Source: Selaginella moellendorffii (Eukaryota; Streptophyta; Lycopodiopsida; Selaginellales; Selaginellaceae). From it: a stretch of DNA of 64,000 nucleotides. The translations under genes and the position numbers were made by a program. This document shows, piece by piece, positions 23,704-35,095 of the stretch. Position 1 is the first letter of the stretch, and each line of letters starts with the position of its first letter. The notes beneath the pieces were generated by a model. That model was not told where the DNA came from. It saw only the letters and a list, made by a program, of their open reading frames with translations, and did not search any database. Location: contig NW_003314293.1 in NCBI RefSeq assembly GCF_000143415.4, positions 1,618,457 to 1,682,456 on the forward strand. Reading direction: 5' to 3'.

Positions 23704-23886
23704 TCAATAGCAAGGGCCAACAAATGGAGGAGTGCTGTAGCAGATCCCGGGATTGCAGCAGAAGGGCATGCTAGATGGGCACTGTGAACTCCTTGTGCAT
23801 CTCCGGTTCTGAGCACTAGCGACTTCCACAAAGCAAATTACTACCAGAGCAGCAATCAGCGCAAACAAAACAGCGAACTTCGACAT
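23704..23886 (-). CDS. Secreted knottin-like cysteine-rich peptide, copy 2
   Basis: Duplicate of the 15560-15742 gene, 60 residues, with a full signal peptide and the same C-x5-C-x6-CC-x4-C-x9-C pattern. It differs at Val to Ile in the signal peptide and Asp to Asn and Ser to Arg in the mature peptide. All cysteines and the C-terminal PFVGPCY are kept, in contrast to the neighbouring Borealin-related copy, which has decayed. The promoter side up to about 24070 is also highly similar to unit 1. Function unknown. Confidence 0.8.
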   Translation of the reverse strand: MSKFAVLFALIAALVVICFVEVASAQNRRCTRSSQCPSSMPFCCNPGICYSTPPFVGPCY

Positions 23887-24249
23887 TGTGAAACCAAGAC
23901 GATTATTCCTCTTGCAGCCTACCTATTTATGAACCAAGTGTTTCTATCACGAATGCCTAAAGGCCGGTCAAGATTTACATTCGCAGTGCCTTCGAGGAAC
24001 ATGATAATGACTGAGAAGTCAGAGCAGCTGTTCACAAGTGGACTTTATATAATTAAGTGCTTGAGAATATTCTTAGAATATTTTCCTTTTATGGTGGAGA
24101 TTAATGTTTATAATTTTCAACCTTTTTACTTATTAACATTAACTTTTTACTTTGTTCTAAGCTCAAGTCAAAGCTTTCGGATATCAAAGAACCAATTAGC
24201 CAATAATGAGTATGCATCATCTTCCTCTTGCACGATTTTTTTTTTTTTT

Positions 24250-24500
24250 CATCTACTCGGGTGCTTGAAAATCTTCTACGCAATGGAATTCCCAGCGATT
24301 CTGGGAAGAATGGTGTGGGAAATGCATCACTGAGAAAAGGCCCTTTCAAATTGTCTCAGCTACCTCGCAAACACTTCCAATCTGATTGTACATCTCGACC
24401 AGTAGTTCTCTGGAACGCAATGATCATGACATATGCCATATATAGCAAGCAAGCTGCAAAGTGTGAGCTTTCTAACTATTCTGACAACCCATAGTTTCTC
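24250..24500 (+). pseudogene. PPR-like relic, unit 2
   Basis: A frame reading VLENLLRNGIPSDSGKNGVG, NASLRKGPFKLSQL and RPVVLWNAMIMTYAIYSKQ suggests half of a pentatricopeptide repeat block. There is no start, no second repeat and no continuation beyond 24494. Confidence 0.4.
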
Positions 24501-24620
24501 GCGGCAGAGAATACGATGGCGGCTCTGGTAACTTTTATAGAAAGTCTAGCAATGTGGATGACTTACGAGCAGTGACAGGTCATAGGATGAAGCAGCTGAG
24601 CTTGGTAACCTGGAACACGA

Positions 24621-24707
24621 CAATCGCTGGCTTGCTTACGTCCAAAGAAAGGATGAAGATCAAAGATGCAACAGGTATTATCCTTTCCTCTTTCTTTTAT
24701 AAAACAA
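24621..24707 (+). repeat. 87-bp inserted cassette, copy b
   Basis: Second copy of the cassette at 21511-21597, again missing from the matching unit 1 site (near 16495). Both lie in the same orientation. Confidence 0.75.
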
Positions 24708-25169
24708 CACCATAGTGAGATAGAAATAAGCACAACACTCACACATGGCAGGGCCTCCACAATGCAGTAATTTTTAGAGCAAAGGCCTCTGCCACATGCC
24801 ACATCATGAGAGGCAATGTCCTATGCTCCAGATAATTGATAAAACTTATAAAATAGGACTTAGCTGAGAGAAGGAAGCTCAATGAGATGTAGGCTACATA
24901 TAAAACAAACTTTCATGCTGAATGCTGATGGGAATTCAGTACAAAATTGGTAGTGCATAAATCTTTTCTACTTCTCCCAAGAGAGCTAAAGTAACTTTAA
25001 TTTAAATTTATAAAGGAATAAAATATTTATTATTTGTGCTTATTATTATATAAAGTTTTTATTTAACTACTTTTTTTTCTATCTTTTCCAACAGGGATTA
25101 AGATCAAGTACTTTTAAAGCCATAACATATAATATAAATTACATACTTGTCAAATATTTGCCATCTTTA

Positions 25170-27240
25170 TATTTATTAAGAAATATAATCAATACTAACC
25201 ATGGCAAGAATTAAACCCTAAACCTCTACTCATTCACCTTGAGTTAAGTAGTATTAGATTGGATAACCTTCTGGGAAGTCCAAATTCAAGAGCTAACACT
25301 AAATTCGATAACATAACTCTTAAGAAACATTCTTACCTTGGGTTTTATGATAATGTCAAAGATTTTATGCTCTTTTATCCAGATTCAAGAGCTTAAACCA
25401 AGTTTGACAATGTAACCCTTAAAAAAAAAATTTACCAACAATGTTAAAGATTTCATACTCTCTCATTCAGATCTAACATCTCTTACAACTATCATTGATC
25501 TTAGCATTTGCTATAATAATCAATTGGAAGAATGATAATTGAAGTATTATCATCAAACCTTTGTGCCTCCTCCAATGGCCTCAGTCTTGGAGTAACTAAC
25601 ATATTAAAAAATGAAGGTTTTTCATGCCATGTGGAGAATTGCACAATGGAATTTGATACTGCAATTAAACCTAGCAAATCATTTCTCACCTATACCACAA
25701 CAAAGTCTGTGGACTTGGACAATTGTTTAGGGTGGAATTTCAGTCAAGGATCTGGATACTAGTGTAACTTTTAGTTTAAGCATGGCATAATTCCAATGGA
25801 AATTAGAGTTATATATTAATGGGTCTTTCCAATGTTGAATGATAATGTTGAATTAAATAATTCTTCACTTCTCCAAATCTTCTTCTTATGCTTCTCTAAT
25901 ATTAATTTCTCACATTTCTTTATATGAGTTTTGGCCATTATAATCCTTGTTTTTTGCAATTACTATTCATCTAATGTCAACTTCATCTATCATGATCAAA
26001 TATACTTTTCCCTTAAGTAGGTTGATTTCAAGGATATTTTCAACAAGGGGAGAGTTAGCATCTTGCTATCATATCAACTTTATAACTATTCTACTGATCT
26101 TATAGAGAGAAAATTACCACCATTTAGTCATATCTATAATCTTTTACTACTAAAGTTGGAAACGTTATGCATACATATTAAGAAGAATTTTTCTGAAGGT
26201 TCTTCTTAGTCTTTAGCTAGTGTACATATATCTTCTTTATATTCAGAAAAGATAAGTCTCTTCATTTAGTGATTAACTACCATAGCTTGAACAAATTCAC
26301 CATTCCCAATTAATATCCACTTTCATTAATCCTTGAGATGTTGGAGTGGCTTTCCAAGGTTTGATTCTTCACCAAAATGTAAGTGACTAAATTTTCCATT
26401 CTACTTTAATCACTTGAACACAGTTTTGACCATTTGAAGGAGTTTCACTCACAACCTTCACAAATCCTATTATCGACTTAGGATATGCTACCCCCATAAA
26501 TAACATCTATACCTTTGCACTTGATCCAAGTGCTTCATGTATTTCATCCCACGATAGACACTCTAAAAGTACCACTGACATACTAGCTTTCATTTTTTGT
26601 TGGGTCTAATGCGTAATAGGGATAGTGGTTAGGTCTAATTGAGATATTATTTGACTCCCTTCTAACATTGTTTTTGTTTTATATCCAATTTGGGTTTAAA
26701 CTCAAGTTTCATACCATGCTAGATATTGGTATATTGAAATAGTGTCAAATTCCATTTATATTGGTATATTGAAATAGTGTCAAATTCCATTTAACTTTGT
26801 TTTGTATACTGGTCTTGCCATTAGAATATTGAATATTCTATGACTATTTCATTGTCAATTTATGCTTCTATTCCTTTGTTCTTTAGTTGTATGCTCAAAA
26901 ATTGTTCCATATTCGAATTCTTTCACTTCTTGGCTATATACTTAAAAGTTTGGCTTTGTCCCTTTGTTCAATAATCCAAGGCCATGGAACTTGAGTTTCA
27001 CTTCATTACCCTTGGTTAATGTGTTCAAGGGTTAGGTTCCGCTCCATGATAAATTATTATAGGGTAACAATATGCATTACATTAGTATTAAAGGATATAT
27101 CTCAGCAAGTACTATCTAATGAGATTAGGCAACTAATTTTATTGCATATGTAGAGATGAAAATAATGATTTGAATGGCTATACATTTGATTACTAAGGCT
27201 TCATGTGCATCCCTTGGAATAGATTTTGGTTACCATGAGT
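25170..27240. mobile_element. AT-rich Ty3/gypsy-like relic, unit 2
   Basis: Partner of the AT-rich part of unit 1 but more diverged than the genic part. 25532-25762 is a short gag-tail-like frame. 26600-26850 resembles 49430-49640 from the other retroelement block. A direct 34-bp duplication (TTGGTATATTGAAATAGTGT and following bases) lies at about 26728-26795. No intact gene. Confidence 0.6.
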
Positions 27241-30200
27241 TATCACCAATTATTATCACCCAACTATAAAGTTCCTTCATGTCACATGGACAATGCCAAA
27301 TATGAATCTATGGTTTATGAAGCTTATAATATTTAATACAATCATTCATGATAGATACACTTTGAGTATTATCCATGTATCAAGGTTGGAAGATTGGGTT
27401 GGATTTCAATTGCATTAAAAAATTTAACTTCTCTAATTAAATCTATATATCTTAAAAGCTTCACCAACTAGATACTATTAAGAAGTAAAATAAAAACTAT
27501 ATATCTTTCATTATAGACCATTCTAGCAATGATTTCCATTTTTAAATTGTTTAGAAATGGTGATGAAGCAATCACTTGTGATAATGGAATTACCCATAAA
27601 AGAAACACTGTGTGCACTTCTTGTTATGCAACCGTCTTAGCATAGATACCAAAATTATCACACCAGCATCTATAAGAGCAATATTACATGTGGGAGGAAA
27701 CTTTTGGGTCCTCCCATATTTTATGTAGGGGTGTGGGATTCATCTACCTGAGCATTGGCCATACACGTGGACAAAAATTAAAAAATCTTAGAGATAAAAT
27801 ACTTAAAAATTACTATATATAGCATGGTAGTAGGATTTGGATTGGGACCCACATCTCTGAGAAACCCTAATAAAATTAGCAGTGATGTAGCAAGATTCAC
27901 TTGCAAAACTCGCCTAGACAGCTCTAGATGTTAGATAGATTTATCTTGACTGTTAATTTGAAACATCACAAATTTAAATGGTTTGATTACAGGCTAAGCA
28001 GCATCCTTATGATTTCAATGCTACAATGTGAGTAGCAAATATGGATCTCCATGATTTCATCCTCGACTGCCTCCCTAGATTGAGGATGGCTCCACCAAGC
28101 ATGTCCATCTCTCCTTGGGCATTCTTGCTGCTGGAGGAAGTAAAAAATCTCAAAGCTTTACATGGCAATTGAACCTCATATCCTTTTGCTTTTGGCCATG
28201 ATTGCGCTTTCTCTGCTGGGAGTCTCTTGTTTGCTAGGAGTGATGGCAGGAAAGTAGGATTACTCCTACAAGCAGTCATCTCAGTAAGATGTACAAGAAA
28301 CAATTTTTTTTTAACAAATCTTGCATGCACATCCCATGATAAGAATCTTAATCCAATCTAGGGAATCAGCAGGTAAGATTCATGCTGTTGTGTCTTTTTC
28401 TTTTCTTCGGGCTAGATAAGATATGCAAACAAAGGATTTCATTCTCTTGGGTCAATGCCTATTTTAACCATAGTTTAGCTATGTTCACTAATCACTCCAT
28501 AGAACATCACATTATTGATATGAATTATTTTAACGTAGTATCAATAATTTCCCAAAGCCTCTTCAAGTGATCTATATCTCTACTAGCAATTGCCCAACAA
28601 ATGCTGGGTGGATGGCAAATTTCATGCCATTTCAAGAGGTTTGCTGAGCTTACCTATGTTTGCTGTTTGATCTAATTTAGCAAGCAACTAGAACTGGCAC
28701 ACCTTTTCCAGGGTGTGGTGAGCACTCAAAAAGCCTCCCATGCTTTTTAGAATACAATGATGCTTGAGTTGTGAGAGGTGGGTGGGGTTTGCAAGTTCCG
28801 AGAACTCACCTTGAGCTTGTTCTCTCTCGTGGAAGGATAGAGACTGCAAACTCTTTGATGGTTCTGGTTGCATTGAAGGCTAGCTCTAGCTCCAGCTCTG
28901 CTGCTCGATGGCATCCACAAACCCAAATGAAGACGTCTCAAATTTCCACAACACACAAAAATCTAGATTGTTGTGGTTGGGGGCCAAATTAGCAGCCGCT
29001 GGCCTGATGCTGAACACAGATCTCTACAGGAAGAAGCGCAATTGCTGCGATTGCCACTGATCTGGCAAGCAAGCGTTAGCTCAATTGCGGCAGGGCATCT
29101 AAAGCGCGCTAAAAAGAACGGGCACAGGGGTAGGACACCACTGGTGACACATGTCAGATGCCTGTCTTGCCTCGTTCAGAGCCAATGAGCACTGGAGCTG
29201 TGGTGGTCTCCTGGGCTAACATTAGAAAAATTTCTTGCGCAACCATCGCCTGGCCCGGGCCTGGGATCCTGGGCCATCTATATATATAAAGCGATAGCAG
29301 GACAAAGCAGCTGATTTATGCTGGGTGCTAATGACCATAAACACGTAATAATAATTGAAGAAGAAAGAAAAGAAAGCTTATCGGATGAAAAGGGATTCTC
29401 TGACAGCACCAAAAAAGACACTGAGAAAAAACTTTTGATTCAAGCTCCTTACAAGGATTCCAGGTTCAGTTTGATTCACCGACCAAGATAATGGAACGAA
29501 AAGCTTCAGGAAAACGTGGACAATATACCTTCATTTCGACGGAGTACTCAGCTTTTTCTCTGCGCCTTATTTCGCTGAACTGGCAGTCCTGGCAGACAAA
29601 TTCCTACAGAAACTCCAATGCGTCTCGTTATGCTTCTGCACAACAGCATTTTAAAAAAAAAGAAAAACAGTAAAACCGAGCAGTTCGCTATTCACGGATC
29701 AACAAGCAAATTAGAAATCTTCGCTTCAGTTGGAGGGCTCTCATAAGCTTAGTATTGCTCAACGTCTTTCCAAACGAAGCAGATTTTCTTAGGAAGCTTG
29801 GTTTAACCCTCTGCTAGATTGCAGTCATTACTGCATCTGAAACCTTTACGCCATTGCACACCACTCCAGAGCATTGACGCCACTGTGAGCAAACTACTAA
29901 AGCAACATATCAAAATCTTTCAAAGAATCTCGGAGTTCTTACTCGACTACTCAATTCTACTCCTTAAATATCAAAAAAGCATTTTCTTCTGCCAAACAGT
30001 GATCGTGCTGCTATAAAACTCTAGAAAAGTTCCCAGTGTACGAGGTGCTTGCGTTTCCATGTTATTCTAGCCTTGCCACTGGCGTGGTTTTCCACAAGAA
30101 ATAGCTGCCATTGTCATTGAATAGCATAAAGCAACCATCCTCCTGACGGTATAAGATTGACATTGTCTTGTCCCACAGGAACACAGGATACGTGTTCCTC

Positions 30201-30283
30201 GTGGCCACCCAACACGAAAAAGCGTGCATCAATCCTTTTCAACACAAGTTCCACCTTACAGTGTTAAAAACAAAATATGGCCT
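27241..30283. other. Long intergenic stretch, no gene recognised
   Basis: Three kilobases with scattered frames of 60-107 codons and no recognisable protein. AT content is high to about 28700 and falls after that. The part from 30020 to 30283 is probably the 3' UTR and flank of the C4H gene. Confidence 0.45.
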
Positions 30284-32054
30284 TCATAGGACGCGCGGCT
30301 TCACCACCACCGTCGAGTGCTTGGCAATATGCAAGCTGAACTGTCCACCCTTCTCGCTCACGTCAATCTTGTCGCATCCCGGAGGTGGCAAGAGCTCAAA
30401 CTTGGCAACGAGACTTCCAATCACCAAGTGGAGCAGCGGCATGGCGATGATGATCCCTGGGCAGCTCCTCCGCCCCACCCCAAATGGCAGGAATCTAAAG
30501 TCATTGCCGCTGGCCTCGATCTTGCCGTCCAGAAACCTGCTTGGATCGAACACGTCGGGCTTGTCCCACAGCTCCGGATTGTTCCCCAGCCACCACGCGT
30601 TCACCAAGATCTTGCTCTCCGCCGGGATGTCGTAGCCGGCCAGCTTGGCGGGCCGGAGGTTCATGTGTGGCACCAGCAGAGGGATCGCCATGTGGTAGCG
30701 GAACGTCTCCTTGATCACGGCGGTGAGATACGTGAACTTTGGAATGTCGGGCTCCGTGATCGCAACTCCCGGCCCCAAGACCCTGTCGAGCTCCTCGCGA
30801 ACTTTGTCTTGGATATCCCTGTTGTTGACGAGCTCGGCGATGACCCACTCCATTGACCAGAGGGTGGTCTCGATAGCTGCGGGAGAAAACGGCGCCGAAA
30901 CGTTAGGAAAGTGGTCCATCTGGTAAAGCAGTAAACGACGATAGGTAGGTCGTCACTCACCAGCAACGTTTATGTTTTCCACTATGTACAGGACGTTGGC
31001 TTCGGTGATCTCTCCCTGCTTTTGAGCCTCCAAAATGTGATCGATGGCAACCTTGTCGGGTCCGGTCTTTCCAGCATTCAGCAATTGCCTGCGAGCACAC
31101 AAGGCTGAGGTTAGATATGGTTGCCAGAAAGTCAAAACAAACAAAAAGGGAAAGCTCCAAAAATACGTGAAGAGCTTACTTGCGCTCGTCCAGGAAGTAC
31201 TTCTTGAAGAGCCCCAGCCGGTTCTCCTTCACGTCCTTGCACATCTGCAGGTAGCGCTTGAGAAACGGGCGCAGGATGGGGATGAAGTCGCCGTAGTTGT
31301 ACTCGAAGCTCTGCGCAAGCCGGCTCCTCTCGCCATTGAGCTGCCGGAGCTTCAGAAAGAGCGGATCGTCCTCGCTCTCGAAGCGCCGATCAAACATCAT
31401 CTTGTACATGACGTTGTACATGAGCAGCTGGAGCCTCCTCCGGATCACAGTCCCGCCCTCCTGCGCCTCCTTGTTGGCGAGAAGATCCTTGAGCACGAAC
31501 TCGATCTCCTGCTCCCACACGGGCCTCGACTGCTGTACCACTTTGTTGGTGAAGAACGGGACGGTCATGATCCTCCTCATCCGCCGCCAGTGCTCGCCGT
31601 AGACCGTGAAGACCATGTCCTGCCCCTTTCCGGTGAAGATATCAAACACCACGTTTCTCGTGCGCGATCCAAACTCCACGCCCTGCGTGTGAAGCACCTC
31701 CTTGGCGAGCTCGGGCGAGGACACCACGACGAGATTCCTCTGCCCCATCTTGAGCAGGAAGATCTCGCCATACTTCTTGGCGAGCTCGGCCAGGTTGCGG
31801 TGATTGAGATCGTCCCCTACCTGGAGCCAGTTCCCGAATATCGGCACCGCCGGAGGGCCCGGCGGGAGCTTGAGCTTCGGTCCCAGCGCCCTGGAGGCGA
31901 GAATCGCCCCAAGAACGAGCGCCAGGAGGCCAAACAGCACCGTCTCGAGGCGGAGAGGAGACGATGCCGCCGCCGCCAGCGCGGCCTCCTCCGCCGCGGA
32001 TGCTACATTGATCATCGCTGCCACGGCTAGCAGTGTCGCACTGCCCCGATCCAT
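30284..32054 (-). CDS. C4H: Cinnamate 4-hydroxylase, cytochrome P450 CYP73A
   Basis: ER-bound P450 that converts trans-cinnamate to p-coumarate, second step of the phenylpropanoid pathway. Three exons, 31180-32054, 30961-31088 and 30284-30876, join in phase to 531 residues. Features: N-terminal hydrophobic anchor, [19 protein letters not shown] hinge, [21 protein letters not shown]-helix [20 protein letters not shown] (ExxR), and haem loop [10 protein letters not shown] with the Cys ligand. It ends VVVKPRVL. The N-terminus is about 25 residues longer than in most C4H proteins, as in extended class II forms. Introns are 91 and 84 bp. A decayed partial copy lies directly upstream at 32640-33060. 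Confidence 0.96.
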
Positions 32055-32639
32055 CGCGACGAGCTTTCCCCTGCGGCAGCACAGAGAGACTGGATTAAGC
32101 AAATCTGGAGAGCAAGATGGCTGGATTGCGCAGATCTGGCAGCTTACCGGAGCTAGATCTCACAGCGCTCTTGGCGTGGGAGTTCCTACACCTCAAAGGG
32201 AGGCTAAGGAAATATTTAGAGACCGCTTTGCCCTATATACTCCCAAAGGTGTTATCACCGTCAATCTCTGTCAGCAAACCATGGCTGCGATCCACGCGTC
32301 CAGCGCCTAGCCGTCGGATCGGCCAGATGCCGACGGCTGCGGTTTGAGTGATGGACAGGCGCTTGACTAGTAGGCAATCGAAGCACGTGTAGCGGCTCCC
32401 GCCACAAAGAGGTAGGTAAAGCTGGCCGGGATCTTTGCGAATATTCTTGGGATTTGTACGGATGTGTGTCATGTATTGTAGTTTTTTGGATCGTGATCCA
32501 GGTCAATGGTAGCCACGATGGCCGCATTTGATTTTCTTTGTGAAAGATGCCTCTTAGAGCTATGATAGGTATAGCTCTCGTAAGAGAGACGCACAAAACT
32601 TAGTCTCTTTGATAATAGTTTAAGTTTTCTCCACGGCTC

Positions 32640-33060
32640 CATCACCACCTGTTGAGTGCCCGCCCACAAACTTCGATGACAATTCCTGAGCGGCTTCTTC
32701 GTTCCACCCAAATGGAAGAGATCTCGAGTCACATTGCTACTGACCTCTTCCTGAAACATGGTTGGATCGAAAACGTCTGGATTCCTTCATAGCTCGCGAA
32801 GGAGTAGTGGAAGGTTTCTCCTAAGATACGTGAGCTTTGCGGGTGCCGTCCAAGACTTTTTATTAACTAATCCCTTCCTGGTTGAAAAGTTCCATGATGA
32901 TCCACTCGAGGTTGACAAAAGCGCTGCAACAGTGTCCCGTGGAGCGTTGTAAAAGTCCACCGCACCAAAGATTGGTAGGTCGTCACTCACCGACAACTTT
33001 GATATTCTCCAGGATGTTGTCTTGTAGGTGGCTCTCTCCTCTGGTAGATCTCACACTTGT
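32640..33060 (-). pseudogene. Truncated C4H fragment
   Basis: Same orientation as the intact C4H. Stretches match its exon 3, intron 2 and exon 2: 32700-32780 with the genomic region encoding FRFLPFGVG to FDPSRFL, and 32970-33050 with the exon 2/intron 2 border including the exact TAGGTAGGTCGTCACTCACC. Large internal parts are missing and stops interrupt every frame. A partial tandem duplicate in decay. Confidence 0.82.
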
Positions 33061-33139
33061 CGGGTCTAACCATCCGAGCGCAAAAAATAAACAATCAGGT
33101 CTGGTCTCGTTTCTTTCATGCGCGAGGAACTACAGTCAT

Positions 33140-33420
33140 GGAGGCGTGAGAGAGTTTGACGATGGAATTCATCTCCCATAATCCAATTAGCGTCAAGTTA
33201 CGCAGCTTCTCGCATGGCTTGTCAAAAACACAAGAGTTAACCAGCATGGCCGCCCTCAAATCCTGATGCTCGCTCGAGTCATAACAGAAGAACTTTCAGC
33301 CGCAGGGCATGTTGCCCAAACAAGTTGAGAGTTCTGAGGCTGCCATTCGAGACGAAGTAATTCTATCCCTCAAAACGTCCAGCCTTGGGTATGATGATAC
33401 CAGCATCTGGACCAATCTCT
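33140..33420 (-). pseudogene. Truncated fragment of the neighbouring F-box gene
   Basis: Matches parts of the intact gene at 33507-34822: TTAGCGTCAAGTTACGCAGC versus AATAGCGTCAAGCAACGTAC, and CTCAAAACGTCCAGCCTTGG versus CTCAAAACCTCCAGCCTTGG. Middle sections are deleted. It lies between the C4H fragment and the intact F-box gene. Confidence 0.8.
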
Positions 33421-33506
33421 TTACTCTCGTTGTGTGAATGTATTATCACCGTTGAAATTAAGCAAGAAAATTCGTCAAATTTTCTAGATTTTTTCCTTGC
33501 TGACGG

Positions 33507-34822
33507 CTACAGATGGATCGATAACCATGGATGCAACTTCTCATGCGTGAAAGAAATGCGACAAGGAGACAACGAACGCAAGTCGGACAGCACCCGCAAG
33601 GATTCGTAACTTAGTCTCCCTATCACCAGCTCCAAATTGGCCACATCTTTGTAGTGAATAACAATCCCTTTGACTCCAAGTAAATCCTTGAGAACCAGCG
33701 CGTTGGGCAGTGCAGACTCCTCCACATGAACAGTGAGATCGTTGAGAAGATCGGAGACACCCCCAGACACAAATGACTGCAACGCAGATCAGTAAGAAAA
33801 AAGAAAAACAAAGACAAATGATCAAGATCCACCTGAAGAGAATGACAGTCGCAATGTAAAGTGTCCACACTACCAAACGAAGATAAGAGCCTGTCGATGG
33901 TGATATTGTGGTGGCTTTTAAAATAATAAAGGGAGAGCTTGGAGACCAGAGGCATGAACCAAGACATCTCGGCAATCGCATCCATCTCCCAGGCTCCAAA
34001 TAGCGTCAAGCAACGTACCTTCTCGCATCGCTTGTCAAGAACACAACAGCCGTAAAAGCTGGCCACCTTCAAATCCTCGGAGCGCAACCGGATGCTCACT
34101 GGAGTTCCTGGGCTGTGTACTCCCACCAGCAGAGCTTCCAGCTGTGGGGCGTCGATTGTAAGCTCAAACGCCTCAAGGTCCTCATCGCATTGCCCGAGCA
34201 CAGTCAGAGCTTTGAGGTTTCCACTCGAGACTGTAAGGGATTGCCCGCCAACAATGACAGCGCTCAAAACCTCCAGCCTTGGGCACGATGCTAGCAGCAT
34301 CGGGAGCAGCGCGTGAGGGACGGGGCTGACAAGCTTGCAAACTTCTAGGGCCTGGAGAGAGCACGACACCAAGCTCTTGGTGCTAATGCCCATTGTCCCA
34401 CTTATGTAGATCATCTGGATCGCGGTGGAGCACGCGATCAAGCTCCAGACCGCCGGTCCCCACTTGAGCCCTTCCAGTTGGAGGGCGAGCCTTGTGACGG
34501 AGCCAGCAGCCCAAGCAAGCCAGTGACCGCTAACTTCCATCTGGTCGTCGCCATAGCCACACTGGAGCACGACGATGAGCTCCTTGAGGCAGCCGGGAGC
34601 CTTGTACTTGGCGCGGTGGAGGACGCTGGAGATGGTATCCTCGGCGTCCCTCACCTCCTCCATGCTACTTACCTCAAAGTCGAAGTGGAGGCGAGAAACC
34701 GCCGAGCTCAGCTCCCACCATCGCTTGCACACCAGCGAGCACTCCGCGAGCTGCCGCGCATCGCCCACCTTGCTCAAGATCTCCACCAGGGTGCTATCGT
34801 CCAGCTCCACGCTTCGCCTCAT
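33507..34822 (-). CDS. F-box protein with LRR-like repeats
   Basis: Two exons, 33833-34822 and 33507-33776, joined across a 56-bp intron in phase 0; 419 residues. An F-box at about residues 8-45 (LDDSTLVEILSKVGDARQLA, CSLVCKRWWEL) would bind SKP1 in an SCF ubiquitin ligase. The rest has leucine-rich irregular repeats (LQALEVCKL, CPRLEVLSAV, GNLKALTVLG, APQLEALLVG, SEDLKVASFYG), a likely substrate-binding horseshoe. It ends HEKLHPWLSIHL. The substrate is unknown. Plant F-box families expand by local duplication, consistent with the fragment next door. Confidence 0.85.
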
Positions 34823-35095
34823 TCGACACCCCCTGCCCTGGTTTCAAAAATGAAACGTTTAGCTACGTTCCGTACAAGACGTATTTGCCTTTCGTACGCT
34901 GAGAGTTCTGGCCATGTGGCCCAAGAACAGGGGGGTCGGCGTCTCAAATCTCGTGCCCCGCAGTTTCAGCGGAGAGAATGGCTTCATTATCCTGAAAAAC
35001 TGGTCATGGAGGATTTGCTGTGAGAGAGCCCGCATTTCTCATCCCCCTTGTTTCTTGGCTTCCAGGAGCTAGGGTTTTCTCGCGCTCGCTAGGCA

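Larger units (their letters stand above)
20165..27240. repeat. Tandem segmental duplication, unit 2
   Basis: Second copy of the 11941-20164 unit, starting inside a (GT)6 tract. It carries a frameshifted Borealin-related copy, an intact peptide gene and the same relics. It is about 1.1 kb shorter, mostly because part of the AT-rich section is missing. Smaller differences include loss of about 100 bp near 22930 (unit 1 near 14650) and loss of about 45 bp near 23220. Confidence 0.93.

Noticed and set aside
28007-28330. 107-codon minus-strand frame considered as a PPR remnant
   Set aside because: No repeat motif could be aligned with confidence.
31044-32030. 328-codon plus-strand frame
   Set aside because: Mirror frame of C4H exon 1 caused by GC-rich codon use.
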